Source of the DNA: an uncultured Prevotellaceae bacterium
Lineage (GTDB): Bacteria > Bacteroidota > Bacteroidia > Bacteroidales > Muribaculaceae
Assembly (NCBI GenBank): GCA_900318205.1
Contig: ONJS01000013.1
Coordinates: forward strand, 1-64,000
Length of the DNA: 64,000 nucleotides
Direction: 5' to 3'
Shown: positions 49,175 to 58,754 of the stretch, piece after piece
How the letters are laid out: each line of letters opens with the position of its first letter
Position numbering within the stretch: position 1 is the first letter of the stretch
Made by a program: the position numbers and the translations under genes
Notes under the pieces: generated by a model
Databases searched by the model: none
What the model was told of the DNA's origin: nothing
The model's input: only the letters and a program-made list of their open reading frames with translations

Positions 49175-49858
49175 TTATTTGAGTCGGTAAAAATAGCCCA
49201 GAGTCACGGTGACGCTCATGGAGTTGGACCCCGAGAAGATGTCTGTCTTGTGGTTGGGGAATACGTCGGTCAGGCCATAGTAGAACCGTCCCTCGAGCAG
49301 CAGCGAGTGCTTGGCGTTGAGGCCGACTTCCATGCCGGCACCCACACAGATGCCGTAGTCCAGCTTGTTGTTGATCTCCATTGCCAGCTGTTCGATGTGT
49401 CGTGAATCCTCGAGGAAGTAATCCAGGGAGGCAGCGTCCTGATAGGCGAAGTTGGACTTGATACTGTTGCCCAGCATCACGTTCAGCTCGGGACCCAGGT
49501 TGAAGAATCCCTTCACACGCTGGTTGCCAAAGTAGATGTGGGTCATGATGGGCAGTTCCAGATAGGTGAACTTGCGGCTGTATTTGTAGTCGATATCATC
49601 ATACGTTTCTTTCCAGCCGCGTTGTGTCATGTTGAGCTCAGCGATGAGGCCGAAGTTCTTCTCCTCGATATAGCGGAACGCCACGCCCGCAGTCACTCCC
49701 GGCTCCATCGTCTGTTGTACCGAGGGATTGAAATTGACCTTAGAGAACGATGCACCGGCCTTGCCGCCCACGGCGATAGTTCCCTTGTAGTGGGTCTGTG
49801 CCGTGGCAGCGATTGCCAGCAATGCAATGGTCAGGATGACAGCGAGACGCTTCATCAT
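49175..49858 (-). CDS. outer-membrane beta-barrel protein (OMP_b-brl_2)
   Basis: 227 residues with signal peptide (MMKRLAVILTIALLAIAATA). Alternating beta-strands (KGTIAVGGKAGASFSKVNF, NFGLIAELNMTQRGWKET, LPIMTHIYF, GFFNLGPELNVMLG, GAGMEVGLNAKHSLLLEGRFYYGLTDVF) and a terminal aromatic YFYRLK define a small eight-strand porin-like barrel (PF13568 type). Its ATG overlaps the stop of the upstream LysM gene (ATGA), so the two are translationally coupled. It may anchor or gate the LysM protein. Confidence 0.85.
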   Translation of the reverse strand: MMKRLAVILTIALLAIAATAQTHYKGTIAVGGKAGASFSKVNFNPSVQQTMEPGVTAGVAFRYIEEKNFGLIAELNMTQRGWKETYDDIDYKYSRKFTYLELPIMTHIYFGNQRVKGFFNLGPELNVMLGNSIKSNFAYQDAASLDYFLEDSRHIEQLAMEINNKLDYGICVGAGMEVGLNAKHSLLLEGRFYYGLTDVFPNHKTDIFSGSNSMSVTVTLGYFYRLK

Positions 49859-51891
49859 TTCACGTTGACGGTGATTTGATGGTCAGGAGAGAAGTGAACT
49901 ACCTCGATGGCCTGGTTGGTGTAGCCGCGCCAGTTGTCACCGCGCTCCCAGCGGAAACTCGTTTGGATACCCTTGTACATTGGTGTCTCCTCATTGATGA
50001 TTCCGTCAACACCCAGTGAGTGGAGCAGGTAAAGACCCGTGTCGTAGCCATAGATGGCCATGTTGGGAACTGCCTGCAACGGCTCTCCGCCGAAGTTGGT
50101 CTTGTAGGCGGCCTCCAGGTCGCGGGTGTGGAACCCCTTGGCATTGAAGAAGCGGGTGAACATCCAGGAGTCCACGTCTTGCAAATCGGTCTGGTAGTCC
50201 TTGAGGTAGAGTACATACTCGGGATAGGCGATCAGCGACAGGTCGCAGTCAAAGCGGTCACTCTTAACCTGCTTCAGGGCCTTGATGTACTTCTTGACCA
50301 GGTTCTTGTCTCCGGATGAGGGAATGAATACATATTTCGTTCCCGGGTTCATCTTGTTGGAGATGTCGTTATAAGTGAGTTCACCGTTCACGTTGATGGT
50401 CTCGGTGGTGTATTTCTTGTGGCTGATGTGTTTGCGTATGTGCTCAAACATCTCCTTGCCGCTATCGCTAGCGTCGTTGAGGTAGATGACGCTATAGCCG
50501 TTGAACTGCTCGTCAAACCAACGCATCACGTCGTGCATCATCTCACCGGTTGGCGTGTTCACCTGATAGACGTAGGGGTTGTCCAGGTAGTCATCGTTCT
50601 TGGTGGTGAAGCAGTTGAGCACGGGAACACCGTTTGCTTTACCGAAGGCGTTGATTTTTGCCAACTGCTGCGGCTCGCTGGGGGCGATAATGATGTTCAT
50701 CGTCTTCATCTCGGGCAGCGACAGCAGGCTGTCGGTGACGTTCAGGTTGTGCTGCGTGTCATAGACCTTGAGGTTGATGTGCTTGTCAGACACCTTGGTA
50801 GTGCTGTCCAGAGCCATCAGGAAACCTTTGTAGAAATCGGTGTAGAGATAGGCCTGTTTGGGTGGTGCGCTCTTGTGCAGCTGGAAGGGGAGCACCAGGG
50901 CGATATTCACCTCGTTCTCAAGGCGTTTTGCCACCAGGTTGTCATACAGGTCATTGATGCGCGGCAGATAGTAATCCCGCAACTCGTCGATGGGGATGGT
51001 TGCCATCTCACCGGTCACACGCTCATTGAAGGGCTTGGGCAGGGTGATGACTTTACCTTTCTTCACTTTCTTCAGGTCGGGGTTGGCGGCTTTCAGCTCG
51101 TTCTCGGTGATACCGTTATCGGCGGCAATCGATGCATAGGTCTCGCCACGCTTCACCTCATACTTGTAGTTGCGTCGTCCAGTGCGTTCATAGATGAAGG
51201 GCAGGGCAGTGTTGGGCACGACCTTCACCTTGGCGCCGGTGGTGTATTCGTCGGGCTTCAGGCCGGGATTGGCACTGATGATACCTTCGATAGTGGCATT
51301 ATACTGCTTGGCGATAGAGCAGATGTCCTCTCCAGCCTGCAAAGTGTGGAAGATGGGATCTGAGCCTTGTGGGACAGACACTTGCATCGTCGTGTTGCGG
51401 CCAAAGGCTTCCATCACCTGCTGGTTGGCGTTGACCGTGGTGCTGGCAGTCGTTCCTTTGACGGGAATAGTGAGCACTTGACCTGTCTTGATGCCTTTAT
51501 CCGATCCGGGGTTGGCAGCGATGATTTCCTCGACGGTCGTCCCGTAATGCTTGGCCAGGCCATAGAGCGTTTCGCCTTGCTCAACGGTGTGGCGTTGGCC
51601 GGTTGCCGCTGTCGCTGCAGGCACATTGCTGTCCTGCTTATCGACAGGGAAATACAGCTTCATTCCATTTTCAACGCCATCGGCGGCATCGGGATTGTTC
51701 TTGATGATCTCGTCCTTGGTGACGCCAATCTTGGCGGCGATGTCATAGATGCTCTCGCCGGCATTCACCTCATAATAATAGAATTGATGCCCTCCAACTG
51801 TGGTTTTAGGCAGATTGGACTGGCCATGTAAGGTCATGGCAACGCAGACCAAGGAGGCTGATAAAAAGATATGCTTGATGTTCATAATCAA
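49855..51891 (-). CDS. periplasmic LysM x4 + type I binding-protein-fold protein
   Basis: 678 residues, signal peptide (MIMNIKHIFLSASLVCVAMTLHG). Four LysM peptidoglycan-binding motifs at about 38-83, 99-142, 183-229 and 242-286, each with the NAGESIYDIAAKIGV / EQGETLYGLAKHYGT pattern and ending in Leu/Ile-x-P. Then a type I periplasmic-binding fold (about 310-660): VNIALVLPFQLHK, INLKVYDTQH, MNIIIAPSEP and YGYDTGLYLLHSLGVDG. This resembles LpoA-like regulators and ABC-type binding domains. It probably senses or anchors to cell wall and acts with the overlapping barrel gene. -7 box at 51959-51966. Confidence 0.88.
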   Translation of the reverse strand: MIMNIKHIFLSASLVCVAMTLHGQSNLPKTTVGGHQFYYYEVNAGESIYDIAAKIGVTKDEIIKNNPDAADGVENGMKLYFPVDKQDSNVPAATAATGQRHTVEQGETLYGLAKHYGTTVEEIIAANPGSDKGIKTGQVLTIPVKGTTASTTVNANQQVMEAFGRNTTMQVSVPQGSDPIFHTLQAGEDICSIAKQYNATIEGIISANPGLKPDEYTTGAKVKVVPNTALPFIYERTGRRNYKYEVKRGETYASIAADNGITENELKAANPDLKKVKKGKVITLPKPFNERVTGEMATIPIDELRDYYLPRINDLYDNLVAKRLENEVNIALVLPFQLHKSAPPKQAYLYTDFYKGFLMALDSTTKVSDKHINLKVYDTQHNLNVTDSLLSLPEMKTMNIIIAPSEPQQLAKINAFGKANGVPVLNCFTTKNDDYLDNPYVYQVNTPTGEMMHDVMRWFDEQFNGYSVIYLNDASDSGKEMFEHIRKHISHKKYTTETINVNGELTYNDISNKMNPGTKYVFIPSSGDKNLVKKYIKALKQVKSDRFDCDLSLIAYPEYVLYLKDYQTDLQDVDSWMFTRFFNAKGFHTRDLEAAYKTNFGGEPLQAVPNMAIYGYDTGLYLLHSLGVDGIINEETPMYKGIQTSFRWERGDNWRGYTNQAIEVVHFSPDHQITVNVK

Positions 51892-51958
51892 TAAACTGTA
51901 TTTTGTTGCTTAAAGTAATGGTTTATGGTTTTGGGCATAAAATGACCAAAATATCAGG

Positions 51959-51966
51959 CAAATTTA
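51959..51966 (-). promoter_or_regulatory. -7 box of the LysM-protein operon
   Basis: The minus strand reads TAAATTTG about 68 bp upstream of the start at 51891. Confidence 0.55.
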
Positions 51967-52013
51967 CTAATTATTGACCATAAATCATGCAATTCGGTCT
52001 AAAAAAATATGTG

Positions 52014-54263
52014 TCAGTTGGGATTGACCACGCGGTCACCGATGACGGCGGCAAGTTCATGGCGCACACTGTAGAGTTTCTGCAGGTGTTCCATGAGCTG
52101 AGGCAGTTCTTCGGCGCTGGCATGGGAAATGCGTTCCTTAATGACATTGATTGCCTGGACGAGCAGCGCGTTTTTCCAGTTGTACAATCGGTCAGGAACC
52201 AGACTGAGTAACTTGTCACGCTCTTCAAGTATTACTGCAAACTGCGTGTGTATCTTACTGAGTTGTGGTAAGTTGTCTGTTGCAAGGTCGCAAGCAAGTT
52301 GTCGCACGTCATCGTCGTCAATCGAGCACAGGGCCTTCATCAGATAACTGCTGCTGAATTCGGTCTCGGCTTGTTTGGCTCTGACATTGGCGCGTGACAG
52401 CACTTCCTTTTCCTTGCGCTCTTGGGCGCTGATGAGTGCAGCGCTGTCAAGGGCATCGGGGGCTACTTCATCTTGAGTAGCCATTTCTTGTGAGATGTAT
52501 TGGCTGGTGCTTTCTTTTAGTTGCTTCTTAAACTCTTCCAGGTCCTTGTAGTACTGAGGGACATATTGCAGTGCCAGTTCAAAGGTGCGCTTGTACAACG
52601 GGTCACTGAACTCCATGTTCTCAAGGAAGATTTCATTGTTGATGTGTTCGAGCACGGTAGTCGGCCGCACTGAACCGTCATCATACTCGGTATCAGTCAA
52701 GTAGCACATGCCGTAATTGACGATGAGTCTAATGACCTCGCGCTCCTGAACCACAATACCGTCGTTGACATTGACTGTATGATGCGTTGTCGGCGGCGTG
52801 TCAGCGGGTCCGGTTTCCGGGTATAGGTCATCAGGCAAGGGGGCGGGAGGCATGTCATCTGGCGGTGCTGGCTGCGTTGCTGTATTGTCGCCTGATGCCT
52901 GGTTCATGCGTGCTTCGCGGGCCTGCTGTTGTTCGCGCTCCTTGCGCCACTGTTCGAGGTACTTGCCACGGTATTGCTTGATCTGTCGCAGGATGGTCTG
53001 CTCATCAAAGCCGAACAGCGTGCTGCACTCCTTGGCATACACCATACGGGCAATCTCGTCAGGGATGAGGGCGATGGACTTGACCACATCGGTAATGGCG
53101 GCTGTGCGCTTGATGGGGTCGTTCTTGGCGTCCTTCAGCACTATGTTTGACTTGAAATGGATGAAATCGGCCTCGTTTTGGAGGATGTATTCTTCAGCCT
53201 CGGTGTGGCTATGGGCGCGGACAAAAGTATCGGGGTCATCCTCGGGTGGCAACGGCAACACCTTGATGCTGATGCCTTCCTTGAGCAGCATGTCCACACC
53301 GCGAATGGCTGCTTTGATACCGGCGGCATCACCGTCAAACATCTCGGTGACATTGCTGGTAAAGCGGCGGATGGCGTGGATATGTCCCTCGGTCAATGCG
53401 GTGCCCGACGAGGCGATGACGTTCTTGAATCCTGCCTGATGCATCGAGATGACGTCGGCATAACCCTCGACGATAAAGCACTTGTCCTCCTTGCTAATCT
53501 CGCGCTTGGCTTGATATAAGCCATAGATCACGTTGCGCTTGGAATAGATGACCGACTCGGGGGAGTTGACGTATTTGGCGATGTTTTTGTCCTTCTTGAG
53601 CGTCCTGCCGCCAAAGGCGATAACCTTGCCGGCAATGTTCATGATGGGAAATATCACGCGCCCACGGAAACGGTCGCGGCCTCCGCCATGCTCATCGGCA
53701 ATGCACAGTCCTGTGTCAAACAGCAGTTTAGGGTTAAATCCTTGGGCGACAGCGGCCTTGTAGAAGTCGTCATAGCCCTCACTGGAATAGCCCAGGCGGA
53801 ACTCCTTGATAGTGGCATCGTTGAATCCGCGTTCGCGGAAGTAGGAGAGGCCGATCTCTTGCCCCGCCTGTGTATCGTGCAGTTGTTTCTCAAAGTAGGA
53901 GCATGCCCACTCATTGAGCATGAGCATCGCTTCTCGCTCGGTCTGAGCCTGCTTTTCTTCGTCAGTGAGCTCTTTCTCTTGTATCTCGATGTGATATTTA
54001 CGGGCCAGATAGCGCAGGGCCTCGGGATAGCTCAACTGCTCGTGCTTCATGATGAAGTTGACGGCGCTGCCTCCCTCGCCACAAGCAAAGCACTTGCAGA
54101 TGCCCTTGCTGCGGGACACATAGAAGGACGGGCGCCTGTCGTTGTGGAACGGGCATAAGCCTATCCAGTTGGCACCGCGTTTCTTCAGTGTCACAAAATC
54201 GCTCACCACGTCAACGATGTCGGCGGTGTCAAGGATCTGTTGTACTGTGTTGTGGTCTATCAT
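52014..54263 (-). CDS. dnaG: DNA primase
   Basis: 749 residues, longer than usual (about 600-650). Zinc domain with Cys37, His40, Cys58 and Cys61 (CPFHNDRRPSFYVSRSKGICKCFACG), TOPRIM domain with CFIVEGYADVISMHQAG, then EMFDGDAAGIKAAIRG with the acidic cluster. A Pro-rich flexible linker (PAPPDDMPPAPLPDDLYPETGPADTPP, about 465-500) precedes a helical C-terminal DnaB-binding domain. It makes RNA primers at the fork. The upstream TPR gene ends 6 bp before its start, so they are co-transcribed. Confidence 0.96.
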   Translation of the reverse strand: MIDHNTVQQILDTADIVDVVSDFVTLKKRGANWIGLCPFHNDRRPSFYVSRSKGICKCFACGEGGSAVNFIMKHEQLSYPEALRYLARKYHIEIQEKELTDEEKQAQTEREAMLMLNEWACSYFEKQLHDTQAGQEIGLSYFRERGFNDATIKEFRLGYSSEGYDDFYKAAVAQGFNPKLLFDTGLCIADEHGGGRDRFRGRVIFPIMNIAGKVIAFGGRTLKKDKNIAKYVNSPESVIYSKRNVIYGLYQAKREISKEDKCFIVEGYADVISMHQAGFKNVIASSGTALTEGHIHAIRRFTSNVTEMFDGDAAGIKAAIRGVDMLLKEGISIKVLPLPPEDDPDTFVRAHSHTEAEEYILQNEADFIHFKSNIVLKDAKNDPIKRTAAITDVVKSIALIPDEIARMVYAKECSTLFGFDEQTILRQIKQYRGKYLEQWRKEREQQQAREARMNQASGDNTATQPAPPDDMPPAPLPDDLYPETGPADTPPTTHHTVNVNDGIVVQEREVIRLIVNYGMCYLTDTEYDDGSVRPTTVLEHINNEIFLENMEFSDPLYKRTFELALQYVPQYYKDLEEFKKQLKESTSQYISQEMATQDEVAPDALDSAALISAQERKEKEVLSRANVRAKQAETEFSSSYLMKALCSIDDDDVRQLACDLATDNLPQLSKIHTQFAVILEERDKLLSLVPDRLYNWKNALLVQAINVIKERISHASAEELPQLMEHLQKLYSVRHELAAVIGDRVVNPN

Positions 54264-54269
54264 CTCGAG

Positions 54270-56489
54270 TTATTCAGTTAATTGTCCGCAGACGGCATCG
54301 GGTATTAACGCTTGGTCAACCGCCGAAACGCCGTGAAGCCTTAACTCCATCGCATCGCCCTTAAAGGCGGCACGGAACTTGGCGGTGTCACCACCCATGC
54401 CTTGCAGGGACTTGCGGTAGGTCTCAATGGCTTCCTGCATATTGCCTTGGCACAGCAACACATGGCCTCGGTTGAGCAGGTCTTGGGGAGACGGGGTGTC
54501 GTCACGCGCTATTCGGTCATAGTAGTCGATGGCGCGCTCATAGTCGCTCAGCAGGAAGGAGCACCAGGCGATGGGACGCCAGGCGCGATGTTTGGCTCCT
54601 TCCATCAGGTCGGCTTTGTAGTATTGCTGCAGCGCCTCACTGGTGTGGTTTTGTTCCAGCAGCACATGGCCGATGGTTAGTGTCAGTGACACGTTGTTGG
54701 GAGTCATTGCCTCGGCACGTCGGTAGTAGTCCAGTGCTTGGTCATACATGCCCTGGGCTCGGTAGCAGGCGGCAATGTGCCGCATGTTCCAGGCATCATC
54801 CTCATGGATGAGTTCATATCTTTTATAATAGGTGAGGGCCTTGTCGATATTGCCTGCATTCTGGTAGGCAAATCCGATTTTCTGATAGATGTGGGCGTCG
54901 GTAGCATCGTCCATGCCTTCAAGACGGGTGAAACACTTGATAGCGTCGTCATAGAAGGCATTCTTGAAATACAATGCGCCCAGCAGTTCCAGCACATGGG
55001 CATCACGGGTGACCTGGGCAAGCGGCAGGCAGTCGGTCATGTCCAGACCGGGGTCATCCATCACGGCGATGAACTCGCGGCGACGGGTGAATAGCTTGAA
55101 GAAGCGGTACAGGTCCTGTACAAAGGCGGTAATGATGGCCATGCGACGGCGGCGCTCGTCGGGCAACTCGGTCTGACGGGCCTCGTTGAGCGCTGCGTTC
55201 TGTTCCTCCAACTGTGCTGACATCAGGCTGCGCTGCGACTCGGGCAAGGCACCCAGTGACAGGCAGAAGGAATACTTGTCGCTGTTACACAGGTAAGGGG
55301 CATGCTGTACCACATCGGCAAGGGCCAACTTGCTGGCACCCAGGTTCTCCAGGATAGCCGAGTGGGCAGGGTAGAAGGGGAGGAACCAGTTGCTCAGGGT
55401 CTTGAAGAAGGGGAAGGTCTTCAAGTGGGCAAATGTGGCGATAAACACGTCGCTACCCTCAATCTGCATGGAGTTAAATTCCTCGATTTTGCGTGTGATG
55501 CCGCTCTGATCCAGCCATTCCTGCCAATCAGGGTTGGCCTCGATTTCGCTCAGGTCAATAATCTGTGATTCCTTGTCCTTGAGTTTGTCGATGATGTCAG
55601 GGCGCATCTTCATGATGTTGGGAATCAGGTCGTTGCGCACACGTTGTTTCACATTCTCGGTGTTGCGGGAACGTGCCAGCTGCAGCTGTATGCCCCACAC
55701 GTCACGGTCAAAGTCGGGCGTGTCGAGCAGTGCGGCAAGGCGCGTTTGTATGCTCTTGGACGATGACGTGCGCTTCCTGTGTGCCAGCATCGCCAGCATC
55801 GCACAGGTCAAGGCACGCAACTGCACCTCGGGCTCATCGCTCAGGGAGTAGGCTTCCAGCAGGATGAGCAGTTTGCTCTCGTCATAGAACTTCATCAGTC
55901 CCAGCATCAGCGCTGTCACAATCAGGCATCGGGTGTGAACGGGCAGAATGTCACCACTGATGCACAGTTTTAATGAGCCTGCATCATCGGTCGTGATGGG
56001 GAAAGACGACCACACGCGGTTGAACAGTTTGGTCTCAAGCCCCTCGGCGTGATGCAGACGTGACAATATGACATGATTGTCTTCATCCTTCTGAGGAACG
56101 GACTTTACCAACGACAGTTCCTTTATCGCCGAGCGGTACTCTTCCACAATGCCGACAAGTGAAGTGCTGCCCAACTCGCGACGGCGCGTGTAGAACACCT
56201 CGGGACTGAGAGGTTCCATCAGGCCGATAAAGCATTGGTCATTAAGCGTATAAAGCGATTGACGTATGCTTGTCAGGATTTCGTCGCGCTGGGGATCCAT
56301 CACGCCTTGAGCAAGATACTTGAGCATGAACGTATAGGACATGCGCAAGCGTTCCAGCTCGTCGTTCATGTCGCCTCGTCCAAGCTCATCGGTCAACTGC
56401 TTGATGTGCACAAAGGCATCAGTCACCTCGGCATTGTCAATACACTGGTTGGCGCTCAAGTGGATCTTCTGTATTTCTTGTATCGTCAT
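54270..56489 (-). CDS. large cytoplasmic TPR protein
   Basis: 739 residues with no signal peptide. The N-terminal 430 residues are helical without a family I can name (AQGVMDPQRDEILTSIRQSLYTL, LIVTALMLGLMKFYDESKLLILLEAYSLS). The C-terminal 300 residues are tandem TPRs: LELLGALYFKNAFYDDAIKCFTRLEG, AHIYQKIGFAYQNAGNIDKALTYYKRYE, HIAACYRAQGMYDQALDYYRRAEA, LTIGHVLLEQNHTSEALQQYYKADL and LLNRGHVLLCQGNMQEAIETYRKSLQG. This is a conserved Bacteroidetes hypothetical that usually precedes dnaG. The tight 6-bp link suggests a role near replication, unproven. Confidence 0.85.
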   Translation of the reverse strand: MTIQEIQKIHLSANQCIDNAEVTDAFVHIKQLTDELGRGDMNDELERLRMSYTFMLKYLAQGVMDPQRDEILTSIRQSLYTLNDQCFIGLMEPLSPEVFYTRRRELGSTSLVGIVEEYRSAIKELSLVKSVPQKDEDNHVILSRLHHAEGLETKLFNRVWSSFPITTDDAGSLKLCISGDILPVHTRCLIVTALMLGLMKFYDESKLLILLEAYSLSDEPEVQLRALTCAMLAMLAHRKRTSSSKSIQTRLAALLDTPDFDRDVWGIQLQLARSRNTENVKQRVRNDLIPNIMKMRPDIIDKLKDKESQIIDLSEIEANPDWQEWLDQSGITRKIEEFNSMQIEGSDVFIATFAHLKTFPFFKTLSNWFLPFYPAHSAILENLGASKLALADVVQHAPYLCNSDKYSFCLSLGALPESQRSLMSAQLEEQNAALNEARQTELPDERRRRMAIITAFVQDLYRFFKLFTRRREFIAVMDDPGLDMTDCLPLAQVTRDAHVLELLGALYFKNAFYDDAIKCFTRLEGMDDATDAHIYQKIGFAYQNAGNIDKALTYYKRYELIHEDDAWNMRHIAACYRAQGMYDQALDYYRRAEAMTPNNVSLTLTIGHVLLEQNHTSEALQQYYKADLMEGAKHRAWRPIAWCSFLLSDYERAIDYYDRIARDDTPSPQDLLNRGHVLLCQGNMQEAIETYRKSLQGMGGDTAKFRAAFKGDAMELRLHGVSAVDQALIPDAVCGQLTE

Positions 56490-56529
56490 TGGTTGTCAGT
56501 TTTTGCTTGCTGATACAGCAAATACTATG

Positions 56530-56537
56530 CAAAAGTA
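56530..56537 (-). promoter_or_regulatory. -7 box of the TPR-dnaG operon
   Basis: The minus strand reads TACTTTTG about 41 bp upstream of the start at 56489. Confidence 0.55.
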
Positions 56538-56600
56538 ACAATTATTGCCCTATTCAGCGAATTTTCTCCAGGAATTATTATGATTATAGAAATATTTCCT

Positions 56601-56608
56601 TAATTTTG
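56601..56608 (+). promoter_or_regulatory. -7 box of the DUF4293 gene
   Basis: TAATTTTG about 33 bp upstream of the ATG at 56641. It is divergent from the TPR-dnaG promoter. Confidence 0.6.
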
Positions 56609-56640
56609 CCGTCAAATTTAGTGATTAAAATTTACACATT

Positions 56641-57090
56641 ATGGTTATACAACGCATTCAATCGGTTTATCTTCTCATTGCTGTCATTCTGATGGCAGTG
56701 TTTGCATTCTTTCCTGCATTGACATTTGAACTCGGTGGCAGGCAGTTTGTCTATGGTGCTCTCGAGGCTGGCAAGGTGGGTGTTACCCATATCGACCCCC
56801 TGATGCTGATGCTGGTGGTTTTGATCTCTCTGCTTGCATTGATTGACATCTTCCTGTTCAAGAACCTGCAGCGTCAGATGACCGTATGCTTTGTGGACAT
56901 TATTATCGGTTTGGCCATGCTCGTGGCCATCGGCATCCAGGCTTTCTATGTCAATGGCAAGGATGGTGTCACCTTGACATGGCAGTGGTATCTTCTTCTG
57001 CCCATTTTGTCCATTGTCTTCCTGATGCTGGCCCACAAGGCGATGTCGCGTGACAAGAAGATGCTGCGTGATTCCGACCGTCTCAGGTAA
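56641..57090 (+). CDS. DUF4293 four-span membrane protein
   Basis: 149 residues with four membrane spans (about 8-27, 52-71, 80-99, 112-131) and a basic C-terminus (HKAMSRDKKMLRDSDRLR). It matches the Bacteroidetes-specific DUF4293 family in length and in the opening VIQRIQSVYLL. Function unknown; it is conserved and usually near dnaG or essential genes in this phylum. The NhaD gene starts 58 bp downstream. Confidence 0.85.
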   Translation: MVIQRIQSVYLLIAVILMAVFAFFPALTFELGGRQFVYGALEAGKVGVTHIDPLMLMLVVLISLLALIDIFLFKNLQRQMTVCFVDIIIGLAMLVAIGIQAFYVNGKDGVTLTWQWYLLLPILSIVFLMLAHKAMSRDKKMLRDSDRLR

Positions 57091-57148
57091 TACAAGAGAA
57101 ACCGTTACTTTATTCTATATACTACTATTGACTAACGACTAGAACGTC

Positions 57149-58477
57149 ATGATTACTGCAATGATAGTCATCTTTGTGATCGGTTATGTGCTGATCACTT
57201 TGGAGCATACTCTCCACATGAATAAGGCGACCTTTGCCTTGCTCACCTGTGGTGTGCTTTGGACTATTTACGCCCTGTTAGGAAATGACCCGCACATGCA
57301 CGAGGCGATAGTCAATCAGCTGGGTGATGCCTGCGAGATTGTGGTCTTCCTGATCGGTGCCATGACCATTGTGGAGATCATTGACCGTTATGGTGGCTTC
57401 TCGTTTATCACCGAGAACATCAATGCCAAGAGCAAGCGGCACCTGTTATGGATCATGTGTTCGCTGTCGTTTGCCATGTCGGCAGTTCTTGATAACATGA
57501 CGACGACCATCATCATGGTGATGATGCTGCGACGGTTGCTCAGTGACCAGAAGGACCGTTGGCTGTTTGCCGGTCTCATTGTCATTGCTGCCAATGCCGG
57601 CGGTGCCTTTTCTCCCATCGGTGACGTGACCACCATCATGCTGTGGATGGACGAGAAGGTGTCGTCAATGGGACTGATTATCAACCTGCTGATTCCCAGT
57701 ATTGTCGCTATGGTGGTGCCGGTGTTGATTGCACAGTACTCTCTCAAGGAGGGAAAGATGCAGACGGTGACTCGTATGGCCGACAAGAACCCTGGCCTGC
57801 ATGAGCGCCATCCCCACTTGAGCAAGGCGATGCTCATCATCGGTGTTTCGGGACTGTTGTTTGTGCCTATATTCAAGACATTGACCGGCCTGCCCCCCTT
57901 CATGGGTATCATGATTTCACTGGGTGTGATTTGGGGCGTGACCGAGTTCTGGGTAAAGCATTTCAAGATCGACTCCAAGATGGGCGGCCGCGTTTCCTCG
58001 GCATTGCACACCATTGATATGCCCACTATCCTTTTCTTCCTGGGAATCCTGATGGCTGTGTCGGCACTCTCCGAGGTAGGTATCCTCAATACGCTTGCCG
58101 ATGAGATGAACACCAATATCCACGAACCCGTTACGATGACTTCTATCATCGGTGTCTTGTCATCGATTGTCGATAACGTCCCGCTGGTATCGGCATGTAT
58201 CAAGATGTTTGAGAACATGGCGCCCGCTGGCACGACCGATCCCTATCTGCTCACCTTTGTGGAGGATGGCCTGTTCTGGCATCTGCTGACCTTCTGTGCT
58301 GGTGTGGGTGGTTCGCTGCTCATCATCGGTTCGGCTGCCGGTGTGGTTGCAATGGGTATCGAGAAGATTCCGTTCTTCTGGTATTTCAAGCGTATTTCAT
58401 GGCTTGCCCTTGCAGGTTATTTGGCAGGCATTCTCATTATTTGGCTCGAGAGCCTCTGCCCATTCTTCCTAACTTAG
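57149..58477 (+). CDS. nhaD: NhaD-type Na+/H+ antiporter
   Basis: 442 residues with about 11-12 membrane spans. ArsB/NhaD superfamily: MTIVEIIDRYGGFSFITENI, AVLDNMTTTIIMVMMLRRLL (the conserved Asp-Asn-Met loop), GGAFSPIGDVTTIMLWM and, in the second half, LSSIVDNVPLVSACIKM, the repeat of the Asp-Asn motif. Exports sodium in exchange for protons across the inner membrane. Probably co-transcribed with DUF4293. It ends in a strong hairpin. Confidence 0.92.
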   Translation: MITAMIVIFVIGYVLITLEHTLHMNKATFALLTCGVLWTIYALLGNDPHMHEAIVNQLGDACEIVVFLIGAMTIVEIIDRYGGFSFITENINAKSKRHLLWIMCSLSFAMSAVLDNMTTTIIMVMMLRRLLSDQKDRWLFAGLIVIAANAGGAFSPIGDVTTIMLWMDEKVSSMGLIINLLIPSIVAMVVPVLIAQYSLKEGKMQTVTRMADKNPGLHERHPHLSKAMLIIGVSGLLFVPIFKTLTGLPPFMGIMISLGVIWGVTEFWVKHFKIDSKMGGRVSSALHTIDMPTILFFLGILMAVSALSEVGILNTLADEMNTNIHEPVTMTSIIGVLSSIVDNVPLVSACIKMFENMAPAGTTDPYLLTFVEDGLFWHLLTFCAGVGGSLLIIGSAAGVVAMGIEKIPFFWYFKRISWLALAGYLAGILIIWLESLCPFFLT

Positions 58478-58505
58478 ACAGTTGTTTAAAAAACCTAAGA
58501 ATAAT

Positions 58506-58543
58506 GGCCACCGTAGGACATCGAGTCTACGGTGGCTGTCTTT
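58506..58543 (+). terminator. terminator of nhaD
   Basis: GCCACCGTAG (58507-58516) pairs with CTACGGTGGC (58528-58537), followed by TGTCTTTTAG. It is placed about 30 bp after the stop codon and 4 bp before the palindromic repeat element. Confidence 0.8.
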
Positions 58544-58546
58544 TAG

Positions 58547-58723
58547 TAACGTGAGTTCGATGAAAAAAGAACTGAGTCCCAATTCATCCGCTATGTAGAG
58601 ACGCAAAATTTTGCGTCTCTAGGGCAGCATTTTGGTAAGGCCAAACGATTGGAGACGCAAAATTATGCGTCTCTACAGGATTCAGTAGGCTAACCCAATC
58701 AAGAGCATATTTTCTCGAACTTA
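58547..58723. mobile_element. MITE-like palindromic repeat, copy B
   Basis: TAACGTGAGTTCGATGAAAA at 58547 matches the left end of copy A. Two palindromes on GAGACGCAAAAT follow, at 58596-58621 (26 bp, perfect) and 58652-58674 (one mismatch), again separated by GGGCAGCATT and about 20 bases. TTCAGTAGGCTAACC then matches copy A's CTCAGCAGGCTAACT. The right terminal repeat is decayed (CTCGAACTTA). Same order and length as 6921-7098, between nhaD and umuC. Confidence 0.6.
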
Positions 58724-58754
58724 AAAAATAAAGACTTGGCGGCTTGGCGTGAGG

